A stretch of DNA of 22,224 nucleotides from a virus, in IMG/VR virus record IMGVR_UViG_3300049433_000079, positions 1 through 22,224 of that record, one strand, 5' to 3'. Both the position numbers and the translations under genes were made by a program. Shown here piece after piece: positions 5,225 to 12,410 of this stretch (its first letter is position 1; each line of letters begins with the position of its first letter). Below the pieces are notes generated by a model. It saw nothing but the letters and a program-made list of their open reading frames with translations, was not told the origin of the DNA and did no database searches.

Positions 5225-6915
5225 AAATCCCGACCAATGCCGTCGAGCGGCAGATGTTCTATGCCGACGTGACGCGCCAGTGTCTGGCGTCTCGGTCGGC
5301 GCGGTTCGACTTCTACAAGACCATGCGCAATTACTACCTGTTCGGTACCGCCGACGAAAGCGGCGCGCCCTACAACAAGATCGAGTCGACCATCGACACG
5401 CTGTCCTCGTTCATCTACTCGCCCGAGGGTGTGCGATTCACGCTCCAACTCGGCGTGACGGCCGACGCGAACGACGTCCTCAAGGCCCAGCCGCTCTCGC
5501 GCGAGATCGCCGAGCAGTGGCGCATGACCGGGACGCACATCCGGTTCGGCTTGGCCGCGAAATGGGCGTCGGTGTTCGGCTGCATGCTGATGCAGGTGAA
5601 GTGGCGGCGCGGGCTCGCGCGCACCTACCTCGTCGAGCCGCATCAGTTCGGCGTGCTGCGCGAGGACATCCTGGACTTGAACGACCAGGAAGCGTTCGCG
5701 ATGTGCTACACGACGACGCGCAGTCAACTCTATTCCGACCTGGAGGGCAACCCGCGGCGCGAGACGATCCTGGAGCGGGCCGGCGCGAGCACCGCCACCG
5801 AAGGCGGTGCCAACATCAGCGGCGGCATGTCGCGCCTGCTGCTGTCCAACCCCGTCGGCGGCGTGCCGGGCTCGCGCGCGGCGCAGTTCGGCACAGGGGG
5901 CGGGACGATCAACGGCGGACTGGCTGGCCCCGGCCAGTCCTACAACTACGCCCCGCGTGTCGACGCGGAGCTGATCGACATGGTCGACCTGTACGTGTGG
6001 GATGACGAAGCGGAGGACTACCAGATCGTCACCATGGCGTCGCCCGACGTCATCGTCTACGACCGGCAGCAAAAGGTCGTTGGCGTTTCTGGCATGCCGC
6101 ACTTCGTGGTCGTGCGCGCGAACAACAACCTGTACGACTACTTCTGGGGCGACAGCTACGTCGCGCGGCTGACGTGGCTTCAAGACTGGCGCACCGAGGA
6201 CGTCTACAACATCCGCAACCTGCAGGCCAAACAGTCGCGACCACCTGTGGGCGTGTCTGGCATGGTCGGTATAGCTGAAGAGAAGCTGTTGTCGCTGACC
6301 CGCGCTGGCGGGATCACGAACCTCGGACAAATGGGCAAGGCCGAGAGCTTCGCGCCGAAGATGCCAGAGAACATCTTCGGCTCTCTCGACCAGATCGACC
6401 GCATGTTCGACGATGTCGCTGGCCTGGGGCATATCCTTCAAGGCAAGGGCGAGTCCGGGGTGAGATCGAAGGGTCAGGCCGACCTGATGGCCAGGCTCGG
6501 ATCGTCGCGGCCCAAGCAGCGCGCCATCGTGATCGAGGAATCGGCCGAGGAAATCGCCACGCTGATGCTGCGCAGCATCCAGGAGCACAGCGAGACGCGT
6601 TTCCAGGCCGAGACGCCGGCCCACGAGAAGATCACCTTCGTCGCGGCGCAGTTCACGCAGGACTTCGAGGTCAAGGTCGATGCGCATTCCAGCTCACCAA
6701 TCTTCGTCGAGGATCGCAAGCACGACGCCTCGCAGATGCTCGAAGCCCACGTGATCGACCGCGAGACGTTCCTGGAGATGTACGACCCGCCGAATTTGCA
6801 AGAGCTGAAGGAACGGCTTAAAGTGATCGAACGCAAGGAAGCCGAAGCTCAAAAGCTGCACGCCCAGATGGAAGCCCAGAAGGATGCGCAGAAACACGGC
6901 CCAGGCAAGACCTGA
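5221..6915 (+). CDS. Portal protein (564 aa)
   Basis: GTG 5221 overlaps the preceding stop (GTGA). The order after terL, the size, and the features fit a podovirus-type portal. The N-terminus is an alpha/beta wing (YKTMRNYYLFG, then KIESTIDTLSSFIYSP). The central part has VEPHQFGVLREDILDL and a beta segment DMVDLYVWDDEAEDYQIV. A long helical region around residues 430-470 (FGSLDQIDRMFDDVAGLGHI) with QGKGESGVRSKGQADLMARL matches the stem and crown region of portals. The C-terminus is a charged coiled coil (LKERLKVIERKEAEAQKL). A Gly/Ser-rich flexible segment lies at about residues 190-235. It forms the DNA channel at one capsid vertex and docks TerL and later the adaptor. Confidence 0.85.
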   Translation: MKIPTNAVERQMFYADVTRQCLASRSARFDFYKTMRNYYLFGTADESGAPYNKIESTIDTLSSFIYSPEGVRFTLQLGVTADANDVLKAQPLSREIAEQWRMTGTHIRFGLAAKWASVFGCMLMQVKWRRGLARTYLVEPHQFGVLREDILDLNDQEAFAMCYTTTRSQLYSDLEGNPRRETILERAGASTATEGGANISGGMSRLLLSNPVGGVPGSRAAQFGTGGGTINGGLAGPGQSYNYAPRVDAELIDMVDLYVWDDEAEDYQIVTMASPDVIVYDRQQKVVGVSGMPHFVVVRANNNLYDYFWGDSYVARLTWLQDWRTEDVYNIRNLQAKQSRPPVGVSGMVGIAEEKLLSLTRAGGITNLGQMGKAESFAPKMPENIFGSLDQIDRMFDDVAGLGHILQGKGESGVRSKGQADLMARLGSSRPKQRAIVIEESAEEIATLMLRSIQEHSETRFQAETPAHEKITFVAAQFTQDFEVKVDAHSSSPIFVEDRKHDASQMLEAHVIDRETFLEMYDPPNLQELKERLKVIERKEAEAQKLHAQMEAQKDAQKHGPGKT

Positions 6916-6971
6916 AGGGTGTTGGCTGCCGGCCCATGTGAGCGGTGGCCGCGAACGTAAAGGAGCACGCC

Positions 6972-7001
6972 ATGCGCCGCAGCCGTCGCCACAAGCGCTG
7001 A
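6972..7001 (+). CDS. Minute basic ORF (9 codons)
   Basis: A very strong ribosome-binding site (AAAGGAG) lies 6 bases before ATG 6972, which reads MRRSRRHKR and stops. Five of nine residues are Arg and one is Lys. It may be a true micropeptide, or a translation-based leader or coupling element, because RNA hairpins follow directly. The length alone prevents a firm call. Confidence 0.35.
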   Translation: MRRSRRHKR

Positions 7002-7007
7002 AATCGA

Positions 7008-7024
7008 GGCGGGGGAAACCCGCC
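7008..7024 (+). other. RNA hairpin between portal and next genes
   Basis: GGCGGG-GGAAA-CCCGCC forms a 6-bp all-GC stem with a purine-rich loop. It begins 6 bases after the stop of the 9-codon ORF. No T-run follows, so it is not a standard terminator; an mRNA-stability or attenuation role is possible. Confidence 0.55.
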
Positions 7025-7038
7025 CTGATGTCAGGCCC

Positions 7039-7062
7039 GCCATCACCCACCCGGGTGATGGC
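7039..7062 (+). other. Strong RNA hairpin, 10-bp perfect stem
   Basis: GCCATCACCC-ACCC-GGGTGATGGC is a perfect 10-bp stem with a 4-base loop. It lies 22 bases before the start codon of the next small basic gene. TCTATC follows rather than a T-tract, so read-through or a processing role is more likely than strict intrinsic termination. It may reduce or time expression between portal and capsid genes. Confidence 0.65.
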
Positions 7063-7084
7063 TCTATCGCCCCAAGGAGTCATC

Positions 7085-7165
7085 ATGGATAAAACCGTCG
7101 CCCCGCATCGGGGTTACACGCCCAAGCGCCACGCCAAGCGCGGCTCGAGAAGGAAATCGCGGTGA
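7085..7165 (+). CDS. Very basic small protein (26 aa)
   Basis: AAGGAGT lies 6 bases before ATG 7085, an excellent ribosome-binding site. The 26 residues end in a run of Lys, Arg and His (PKRHAKRGSRRKSR) with about ten basic and one acidic residue. The stop overlaps the GTG of the next gene (GTGA), which argues for real translation and coupling. A nucleic-acid-binding or capsid-interior role would suit the charge, but nothing more can be read from the sequence. The 9-codon ORF just upstream has similar composition. Confidence 0.55.
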   Translation: MDKTVAPHRGYTPKRHAKRGSRRKSR

Positions 7166-7650
7166 GCGTTCCGCCCGAGGTAATGCAGCGTCTGATGGCC
7201 CAAGGGGCGGGCGGAGCACCTGGCGCTCCGACGCCGCCGGGCGCGGGGGCGTCGCTGCCGAACGCCGGCCAGCAGACCCCGAGCGGATCGCCGACACCCC
7301 AGCCCCAGGAGAAGAAGGGGCTGAAGGCGGCGGCGCGCAGCAATCTCGTCATCGCCCAGAACATGGCCGAGCAGGCGTTGACGGCCTTCCAGCCCGAGGA
7401 CGCCGAGTACAAGGCGTGCTTGAAGGTGCTCAACACGCTGGCCCCGATACTGGGCAAGAACGACGCGAGCGATCTCGTCCCGGCCCAGGTCATGCGCATG
7501 GTCGGGCAGTTGCCGCAGATGGGCGGCGGCTCGGACATTCAGCGCATGATCCTCAAACAGATGCAACAGCCCCCGGGCGCCCCCCCAGGAGCGCCCGGGG
7601 CCGGTGGCCCGCCGCCAGGGCAGCAACCCCCGCAAATGCCGCAAGGCTAG
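7162..7650 (+). CDS. Pro/Gly-rich phage protein with helical core (162 aa)
   Basis: GTG 7162 overlaps the preceding stop and has GAAGGAAA upstream. The N-terminal 50 residues and the C-terminal 30 are Pro/Gly/Gln-rich and probably disordered. The centre (about 52-125) is helical, with KGLKAAARSNLVIAQNMAEQAL and a second amphipathic region ending VMRMVGQLPQMGGG. A location between portal and scaffold suggests a head-assembly accessory or minor capsid component. No enzymatic motif is visible and the family is not recognised. Confidence 0.7.
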   Translation: MSVPPEVMQRLMAQGAGGAPGAPTPPGAGASLPNAGQQTPSGSPTPQPQEKKGLKAAARSNLVIAQNMAEQALTAFQPEDAEYKACLKVLNTLAPILGKNDASDLVPAQVMRMVGQLPQMGGGSDIQRMILKQMQQPPGAPPGAPGAGGPPPGQQPPQMPQG

Positions 7651-7659
7651 GAGATTTCC

Positions 7660-7866
7660 ATGTCGAACTACCTTCGCCCGTCAGAGACGGGTCTTCGCAA
7701 GCCCACCGACGCCGACCGGATCAACGGCGTCGTCGTCAACCCGCCGAGGTACTCGGAACTGGGCGGGTTGACCGGCCCGGGCAAGGTCGCGACGACGGTG
7801 AGCAATTCCAAGTCAGACATCGGCAACCCGTTCCACATCAGCAAGCCCAACGGCGGGCGCGGCTGA
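7660..7866 (+). CDS. Small virion-region protein (68 aa)
   Basis: AGGAGA lies 6 bases before ATG 7660. The sequence is polar and loop-rich (NYLRPSETGLRKPTDADRI near the start; SDIGNPFHISKPNGGRG at the end), with no membrane segment or cysteine. Its place between the helical Pro/Gly-rich protein and the scaffold, and a strong ribosome-binding site, make it a believable gene. Function is unknown; a minor head component is inferred from position. Confidence 0.65.
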   Translation: MSNYLRPSETGLRKPTDADRINGVVVNPPRYSELGGLTGPGKVATTVSNSKSDIGNPFHISKPNGGRG

Positions 7867-7911
7867 ATATCGCAACCGAGCGCCTAACCAGCGCTTTGAC
7901 CCGGAAAAATC

Positions 7912-8511
7912 ATGGCAAATTCGCTTGAGGACATGACGGTGGACCAGCTTCTCGCTCATGCGAGGACGACGTCGCAGTCGCACAACCTGCTGCAATCCCT
8001 GATGAGCGACCCCGCGTCGCGCGAGCTGGTGCAGCGCCAGATGAAGAAGGCCAACCCAGCCCTCGTCATCCCTGAGATCGACACCGCCGACCGTGTGCGC
8101 AGCGAAATTCAGAAGGAGCGCGAGGCCCGTCAGGCGCTGGAGCAGAAGATTCTGGAGCGCGATGTGCGCGACAGCCTGGAGCGCCAGCGCGCGTCGGTGA
8201 AGTCGAAGTATGGCCTCAACGATGCCGACATGACCGAGGTCGAGAAGATGATGACCGACCCGGACGACCAGGCGCGCATCCCGACCTACGACGCGGCGGC
8301 GCGCGTGCACAAAGCCAGCAAGCAGACCGCGACGCCGACCTACTCCAGCATCGCCCCGCCGACGTTCGACATGCCAGAGACGAGCGTGTGGGGGAAGGGG
8401 ATCGGCAACAGTGCCGCGCTCAACAAGATTGCGTTGAATGAGGCTTATGCGGCGATAAACGACATCCGAGGCGGAAAAGTTGCGGGCATGGGGCCTGCTG
8501 TGCAAAACTGA
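7912..8511 (+). CDS. Scaffolding protein (199 aa)
   Basis: It lies directly before the major capsid gene. The protein is strongly helical and charged: residues about 64-110 (RVRSEIQKEREARQALEQ, then ILERDVRDSLERQR) form a likely coiled coil, followed by a helical segment to about 140 and a looser C-terminus. Size, charge and position are those of podovirus internal scaffolds, which guide capsid assembly and are released or degraded before packaging. GGAAAAA precedes ATG 7912. No protease motif is seen, so the scaffold is probably released whole or cut by another enzyme. A 67-base gap to the capsid gene holds no clear promoter. Confidence 0.75.
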   Translation: MANSLEDMTVDQLLAHARTTSQSHNLLQSLMSDPASRELVQRQMKKANPALVIPEIDTADRVRSEIQKEREARQALEQKILERDVRDSLERQRASVKSKYGLNDADMTEVEKMMTDPDDQARIPTYDAAARVHKASKQTATPTYSSIAPPTFDMPETSVWGKGIGNSAALNKIALNEAYAAINDIRGGKVAGMGPAVQN

Positions 8512-8578
8512 CCCTTATTTCCTCACACTGTCCCCTGTTTGACCGGCACGGGGCTCACTTGACAGACGGAGCATAGTC

Positions 8579-9595
8579 ATGCCGGTTTTGGGTACGGGCG
8601 TACTGCCCAGCGGTGGCGCGGGTTCTTTGGGACAGGAACTCCAATACGTCACCCGACGGGCCTTCGTCAAGAAACTCGTCGTCCAGATTTACAACACCAG
8701 CCCCCTCGCCGCCGCGCTCATCGCGAACTCGCAGCCCGCCTCGGGCGGCGTGTCCTCGGTGACGATCCCGGCGCAGGGCGCGCAGTTCGTCAACATGCAG
8801 TGGGTGGGCTACGACGGATCGTTCAATCAGCCGTCGATACAGCCCGGCGTGACGAACCTCGAATTCAACCTGAAGGGCGCGGTCATCCCGATCCCCTACC
8901 TGGGGTTCGAGGGCCTGCTTCAAGACGCACACGAGGTGATCCCGCTCCTGGCGGCGCGCATGAACGACGCGAGCAATGTCTACTGCGACGGCGTCGCAAC
9001 GGCGCTGTTCACCAACACTTCCAACACGCAGCAGATCATCGGCTTGCCGGGCGCGGTAGATGACGGCACGAACCTCGTCAACTACGGCAACCAGTCCCGC
9101 ACGCTCAATCCTTGGCTGAAGTCCAAGCGCTACGCCGCAGGCTCTGTCGCCCCGACGCGCGCGCTCGTGATGCAGTACATCACCGGGACGCTGAAGAATG
9201 GCGGCGAGCTGCCGAACTTCGGCATCATGGGGCCGGCGACCTGGCAGACGCTTGCCAACGACTACATCGCCAACGAGTCGTACGTCATCACCCCCGAGAA
9301 AGGTTTCGACGATGAGCCCTGGGGGGCGCGAAGCGCCTTCCGCGCGCTGAAGGTGTCAGGGATTCCAATCTACCTCGATCCGTACTGCCCCGAGGGTACC
9401 CTGTACCTGCTCAACACCGGGTGCATGGCGTTCTACATCCACGAGCGCGCCGCGTTCGCTTTCACCGGCTTCGAGTCCACCCTGTCGAACAACCAGCTTG
9501 GCTACATCGGCGCGATCCTGAGCCTGCTTGAACTCGTGTGCGCGAAGCCGAAGGTTTGCACCGTGGTGACGGGCTTCACTTTCGTCACCATCTAA
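8579..9595 (+). CDS. Major capsid protein (338 aa)
   Basis: ACGGAGC lies 6 bases before ATG 8579. Length, place after the scaffold and the alpha/beta make-up fit an HK97-fold major capsid protein. Residues about 25-45 (YVTRRAFVKKLVVQIYNTSP) resemble the N-arm start. PIPYLGFEGLLQDAHEVIPL (about 101-121) and the following helix LLAARMNDASNVYCDGVATALF resemble the long spine helix. The C-terminal part (GIPIYLDPYCPEGTLYLLN, then FYIHERAAFAFTGFES) is the beta-rich P-domain typical of phage capsids. It forms the icosahedral shell. No protease cleavage site can be assigned. Confidence 0.85.
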   Translation: MPVLGTGVLPSGGAGSLGQELQYVTRRAFVKKLVVQIYNTSPLAAALIANSQPASGGVSSVTIPAQGAQFVNMQWVGYDGSFNQPSIQPGVTNLEFNLKGAVIPIPYLGFEGLLQDAHEVIPLLAARMNDASNVYCDGVATALFTNTSNTQQIIGLPGAVDDGTNLVNYGNQSRTLNPWLKSKRYAAGSVAPTRALVMQYITGTLKNGGELPNFGIMGPATWQTLANDYIANESYVITPEKGFDDEPWGARSAFRALKVSGIPIYLDPYCPEGTLYLLNTGCMAFYIHERAAFAFTGFESTLSNNQLGYIGAILSLLELVCAKPKVCTVVTGFTFVTI

Positions 9596-9607
9596 ACGGG
9601 AGCGATC

Positions 9608-10864
9608 ATGTCGTTCAACAAAATATCCGGCCTTCAACCGCTGCTTGCCGCCGTGCCCTTCAGCCTGGGCGCGTCGGAATCGATGATCCTGCCGGCTGGG
9701 CAGGGCATCATCGGGGCGTTCGGGTCGGTCACGACGCCTCAGATCGCGTCTGGCAATCCGCTGTCGGGCCAGTACATCATCGGGATGGGGCAGTACACGA
9801 CCCTGCAGGCATACGACCAGGGGCTCTACACCTGGCGCAACATGCAGGTCAACCCGCAGTCCTTGGCGACGGTGTCGAGCGACGGCCAGAACTACCGCCT
9901 CGCCAACAACACCGGCTGCGTGATTGGCGCGCTCATCACGAACGCGGGTTCTGGCTACACGAACGGGTTTTACGGCTACAACCAGCAAGGCGCGGCCATC
10001 ACCATCCAGAACGGCGCGGTGACGCCCGGCAACACCACGCTGACGGTCACCCCTTCGGCTGGCGGATCGCTCTGGAACGCCATCGTCGGCGGCGCGGTGA
10101 ACACGACCATCGGCATCACCGGCACGCTGTACGAGAACCAGCCGTTCGGCGGCACTGGAACGTCGGTCACTGGGTCGGGCGGGTCGGCCTACACTCGCGC
10201 GCCGCTGCTGGTCTTCTCTCCGCCACCCAATCAGGGCGCGCAGCCCTACATCCTGCCGACGGCGGTCTGCACGATATCGGCTGGCGCGATCAACTCGGTC
10301 ACCGTCATCAACCAGGGCGCCGGCCTTCAGGGTCTGCCCAACATCACCGTCGTTCCACAACTCGGCGACACGACCGGTGCGGGCGCGGTGCTGGGATGGA
10401 CTTCCGGCAACTCGGCGATGGTCGGCACCGGCACCATCCTCGCGCTTTACCCGGCCGCGCACGGCACTGCTGCCGTCACCGCGGTGCCGACGCTCACGTT
10501 CTCGCCCGCATCGACGACGGCCGCGACCGCGATCATGAACTTCACGATCACGTCGTTCACGGCCGGCACAGCGGGCGTGGCCTACGTGGCGGCCGGAGCG
10601 GCGTTCAACGGCGGTATCGTCGCGGGAACGGCGGCGAACACCAACCCGATCCTGGACAAGGCGCTGTCGATCCCGATCTTCCCGCCCGTGAACGTCGCGG
10701 CGACGACAGGACTGCCATCTCTGTCCGGCCCGTTCGGTGGAGTCAACATCCAGGCGGTGCCGACGATAACCTCGTTCTCCAGCGGAGCGGCACCATCGAC
10801 TGCCGCGGCGACGACGGTGAACGTGGGCGGAGCGTCCGACACGCTGTTCCTCTACTCGATCTGA
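9608..10864 (+). CDS. Beta-rich virion protein with GxGY repeats, probable decoration or fibre (418 aa)
   Basis: ATG 9608 has a GGGAGC ribosome-binding site, 12 bases after the capsid stop. Lys and Glu are nearly absent; the protein is rich in Gly, Ala, Thr, Ser and Val, typical of all-beta extracellular virion proteins. Two stretches (about 107-119 and 228-265) contain 'ITNAGSGYT' and 'VINQGAGLQGLPNITVV...TGAGAVL', related to repeats in the head-tail adaptor and nozzle downstream. The first 90 residues are less repetitive and may be the capsid-binding part. A place right after the capsid gene favours a head decoration protein or head fibre; a second shell protein is also possible. Confidence 0.7.
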   Translation: MSFNKISGLQPLLAAVPFSLGASESMILPAGQGIIGAFGSVTTPQIASGNPLSGQYIIGMGQYTTLQAYDQGLYTWRNMQVNPQSLATVSSDGQNYRLANNTGCVIGALITNAGSGYTNGFYGYNQQGAAITIQNGAVTPGNTTLTVTPSAGGSLWNAIVGGAVNTTIGITGTLYENQPFGGTGTSVTGSGGSAYTRAPLLVFSPPPNQGAQPYILPTAVCTISAGAINSVTVINQGAGLQGLPNITVVPQLGDTTGAGAVLGWTSGNSAMVGTGTILALYPAAHGTAAVTAVPTLTFSPASTTAATAIMNFTITSFTAGTAGVAYVAAGAAFNGGIVAGTAANTNPILDKALSIPIFPPVNVAATTGLPSLSGPFGGVNIQAVPTITSFSSGAAPSTAAATTVNVGGASDTLFLYSI

Positions 10865-10874
10865 AGGTCCGGCC

Positions 10875-11186
10875 ATGCTGACCGAACTCCACGCCTTCCT
10901 CGCGCATTTCGGCGAGCCTGCCGACAAGAACGCCTCACACGTGGGTGTCGTCCCGCGCCCCGTTTGGGACGACATTGTCACGGCGCTCGCCAGCGAGGCC
11001 ATGTCTGTGGCCACGACTACGGCGCTGCGCGTGCTTGGCGCGTCCTATGCCGAGGTCACGCCAAGCACGGTAGTGGTGCAACTCGCCGCAGGCGGCTTGT
11101 GTGCGCTGAAGGCTCTGGCTTCGGCTTCGGCCGCCAAGGCCGCGCCGCCGGCCATCCCCGTCGTCCCCGTCCGGCCGTCGGCCTGA
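10875..11186 (+). CDS. Small virion-region protein (103 aa)
   Basis: GAAGGTC precedes ATG 10875, 10 bases after the preceding stop. Residues 1-20 (MLTELHAFLAHFGEPADKN) are a helix; the middle (about 46-80) is Ala/Val-rich and moderately hydrophobic (TALRVLGASYAEVTPSTVVVQ), and the C-terminus is Ala/Pro/Val-rich. No signal peptide or clear membrane helix is present. The family is not recognised. It may be a structural or chaperone-like component between the decoration protein and adaptor genes. Confidence 0.6.
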   Translation: MLTELHAFLAHFGEPADKNASHVGVVPRPVWDDIVTALASEAMSVATTTALRVLGASYAEVTPSTVVVQLAAGGLCALKALASASAAKAAPPAIPVVPVRPSA

Positions 11187-11213
11187 TCCACCCACAACCC
11201 GCAGAGATGACCT

Positions 11214-11546
11214 ATGCGTGAAATTTTCGTCACCAACACCAACGACTTCCACCACTCCGACCGCTTCAACGGCCAGGAGTACGAGTTTCCGCCCAAGGAG
11301 CGCGTCGCGATCTCGACGGACGCCGCGTCCCACCTGTTCGGCTTCAACATGCCAGACAAGACCGAGACGCTCACACGCCTTGGATGGGCGTCGAGGTTCA
11401 ATCCCAAGATCAAGAACTGGGAGGATGACCCGCGCGGCGTGGAGAAACTGCGCAGGTTCGTCTTCACCAAGGCCGTGATGGTCGAGGCACCGGTCGAAGA
11501 AGTGGCTGCCGAGGCTGAGGAAGGCCAAGACGACCGGGCGTCGTAA
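11214..11546 (+). CDS. Conserved-looking phage virion-region protein (110 aa)
   Basis: ATG 11214 follows a short AGAG site. The fold reads as beta-rich: REIFVTNTNDFHHSDRFNG, then YEFPPKERVAISTDAASHLFGF, then TRLGWASRF. This 'RFNG..Y.FP..E.V.I..DAA.H.FGF...TRLGW' pattern occurs in small phage proteins encoded next to capsid or adaptor genes in podo- and siphophages. The C-terminus is acidic (EEVAAEAEEGQDD). Function is unknown; a head-completion or minor head protein is the likely role from context. The next gene starts 12 bases downstream. Confidence 0.7.
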   Translation: MREIFVTNTNDFHHSDRFNGQEYEFPPKERVAISTDAASHLFGFNMPDKTETLTRLGWASRFNPKIKNWEDDPRGVEKLRRFVFTKAVMVEAPVEEVAAEAEEGQDDRAS

Positions 11547-11558
11547 GGGCGACTCGTC

Positions 11559-12407
11559 GTGACGCTGCTCAGCGACTACGAGGCCCAGGTCGCTGACCTT
11601 CTGCACGACCCGAACAATGTCATCTGGTCGACGCTACAGCTCGACCGATACATCAACGAGGCCCGCCGGCAGTTGGTCATGGACACGGGCTGCTTGCGCG
11701 TGCTCCAGACGGCCTACCTCTGGGCCGGTCAGGAGTCCTACACCTTCGGTCAAGTCACTGGCGCGGTCATCAACGCGGCCGGCTCGCACTACGTCACGCC
11801 CGTCGTGAATTTCACGGGCGGCGGGGGCAGCGGTGTAGCCGCCACGGCGACGCAGAGCGGGGGTGCGGTCAACGCCCTCGTCTTTTCGTCGTTCGGTGGC
11901 GGCTACACCAGTGCCCCCGCCGTCACGATCACGGATGTCGGCGGGGGCACGGGCGCGCAGGTCGTGGCCGGGGTCATCAGTGCCAACACCTACGACGTAC
12001 TCGGTGTCAGCGTCGTGTGGGGAACGGAGCGGTATGCCCTGTTTTGGGCCGCGTTCTCCAACTTCTCGGCCAAGCTGCGCGTCTGGCTTTCCACCGCCTA
12101 CCAGCGCCAGCCAGAATGTTGGGCGGTGTACGGCAACACGCAGTTCTTCGTTGGCCCACCGCCCGACCAGCCCTACCAGTTCGAGGTTGACTCGCTGGTG
12201 CTGCCGACGCCGCTGGCCGACTACACGACCATCGACCCGATCCCGGTGGTCGTGCAAGACCCGATCAAGTTCTACGCCGCGCACCTGGCGAAGATGAACA
12301 ACCAGGCGTACGGCGAGGCCGAAATGATGCTCGCGGCGTACAACCGGCGCATGCACGAGGTCGAAGCCGCCTACACGCGCCGCATTCCCAACCCCTACGA
12401 GGTTTGA
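11559..12407 (+). CDS. Head-to-tail adaptor with inserted GxGY-repeat domain (282 aa)
   Basis: GTG 11559 has AAGGGCG upstream. The helical N-terminus (LLSDYEAQVADLLHDPNN, then QLDRYINEARRQLV) and C-terminal half (IKFYAAHLAKMNNQAYGEAE, then MLAAYNRRMHEVEA) are typical of podovirus adaptor proteins (T7 gp11/P22 gp4-type role), which sit under the portal and recruit the nozzle. Between them, residues about 66-140 form a Gly-rich insertion with two repeats (PVVNFTGGGGSGVAATAT; GGGYTSAPAVTITDVGGG) that is not part of the ordinary fold. The fold resumes at YDVLGVSVVWGTERYALFW. It is followed after 3 bases by the nozzle gene. Adaptor function is inferred from helical pattern and gene order. Confidence 0.75.
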   Translation: MTLLSDYEAQVADLLHDPNNVIWSTLQLDRYINEARRQLVMDTGCLRVLQTAYLWAGQESYTFGQVTGAVINAAGSHYVTPVVNFTGGGGSGVAATATQSGGAVNALVFSSFGGGYTSAPAVTITDVGGGTGAQVVAGVISANTYDVLGVSVVWGTERYALFWAAFSNFSAKLRVWLSTAYQRQPECWAVYGNTQFFVGPPPDQPYQFEVDSLVLPTPLADYTTIDPIPVVVQDPIKFYAAHLAKMNNQAYGEAEMMLAAYNRRMHEVEAAYTRRIPNPYEV

Positions 12408-12410
12408 TCC

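Noticed and set aside
5107-6687. Long open frame of 526 codons on the minus strand opposite the portal gene
   Set aside because: It is rich in Arg, His and Val with no motif and mirrors a GC-rich coding strand; a shadow of the portal gene.
9356-11014. 552-codon minus-strand frame opposite capsid and decoration genes
   Set aside because: Arg/Asp/His-dominated composition, no ribosome-binding site logic, and it crosses several well-supported plus-strand genes.
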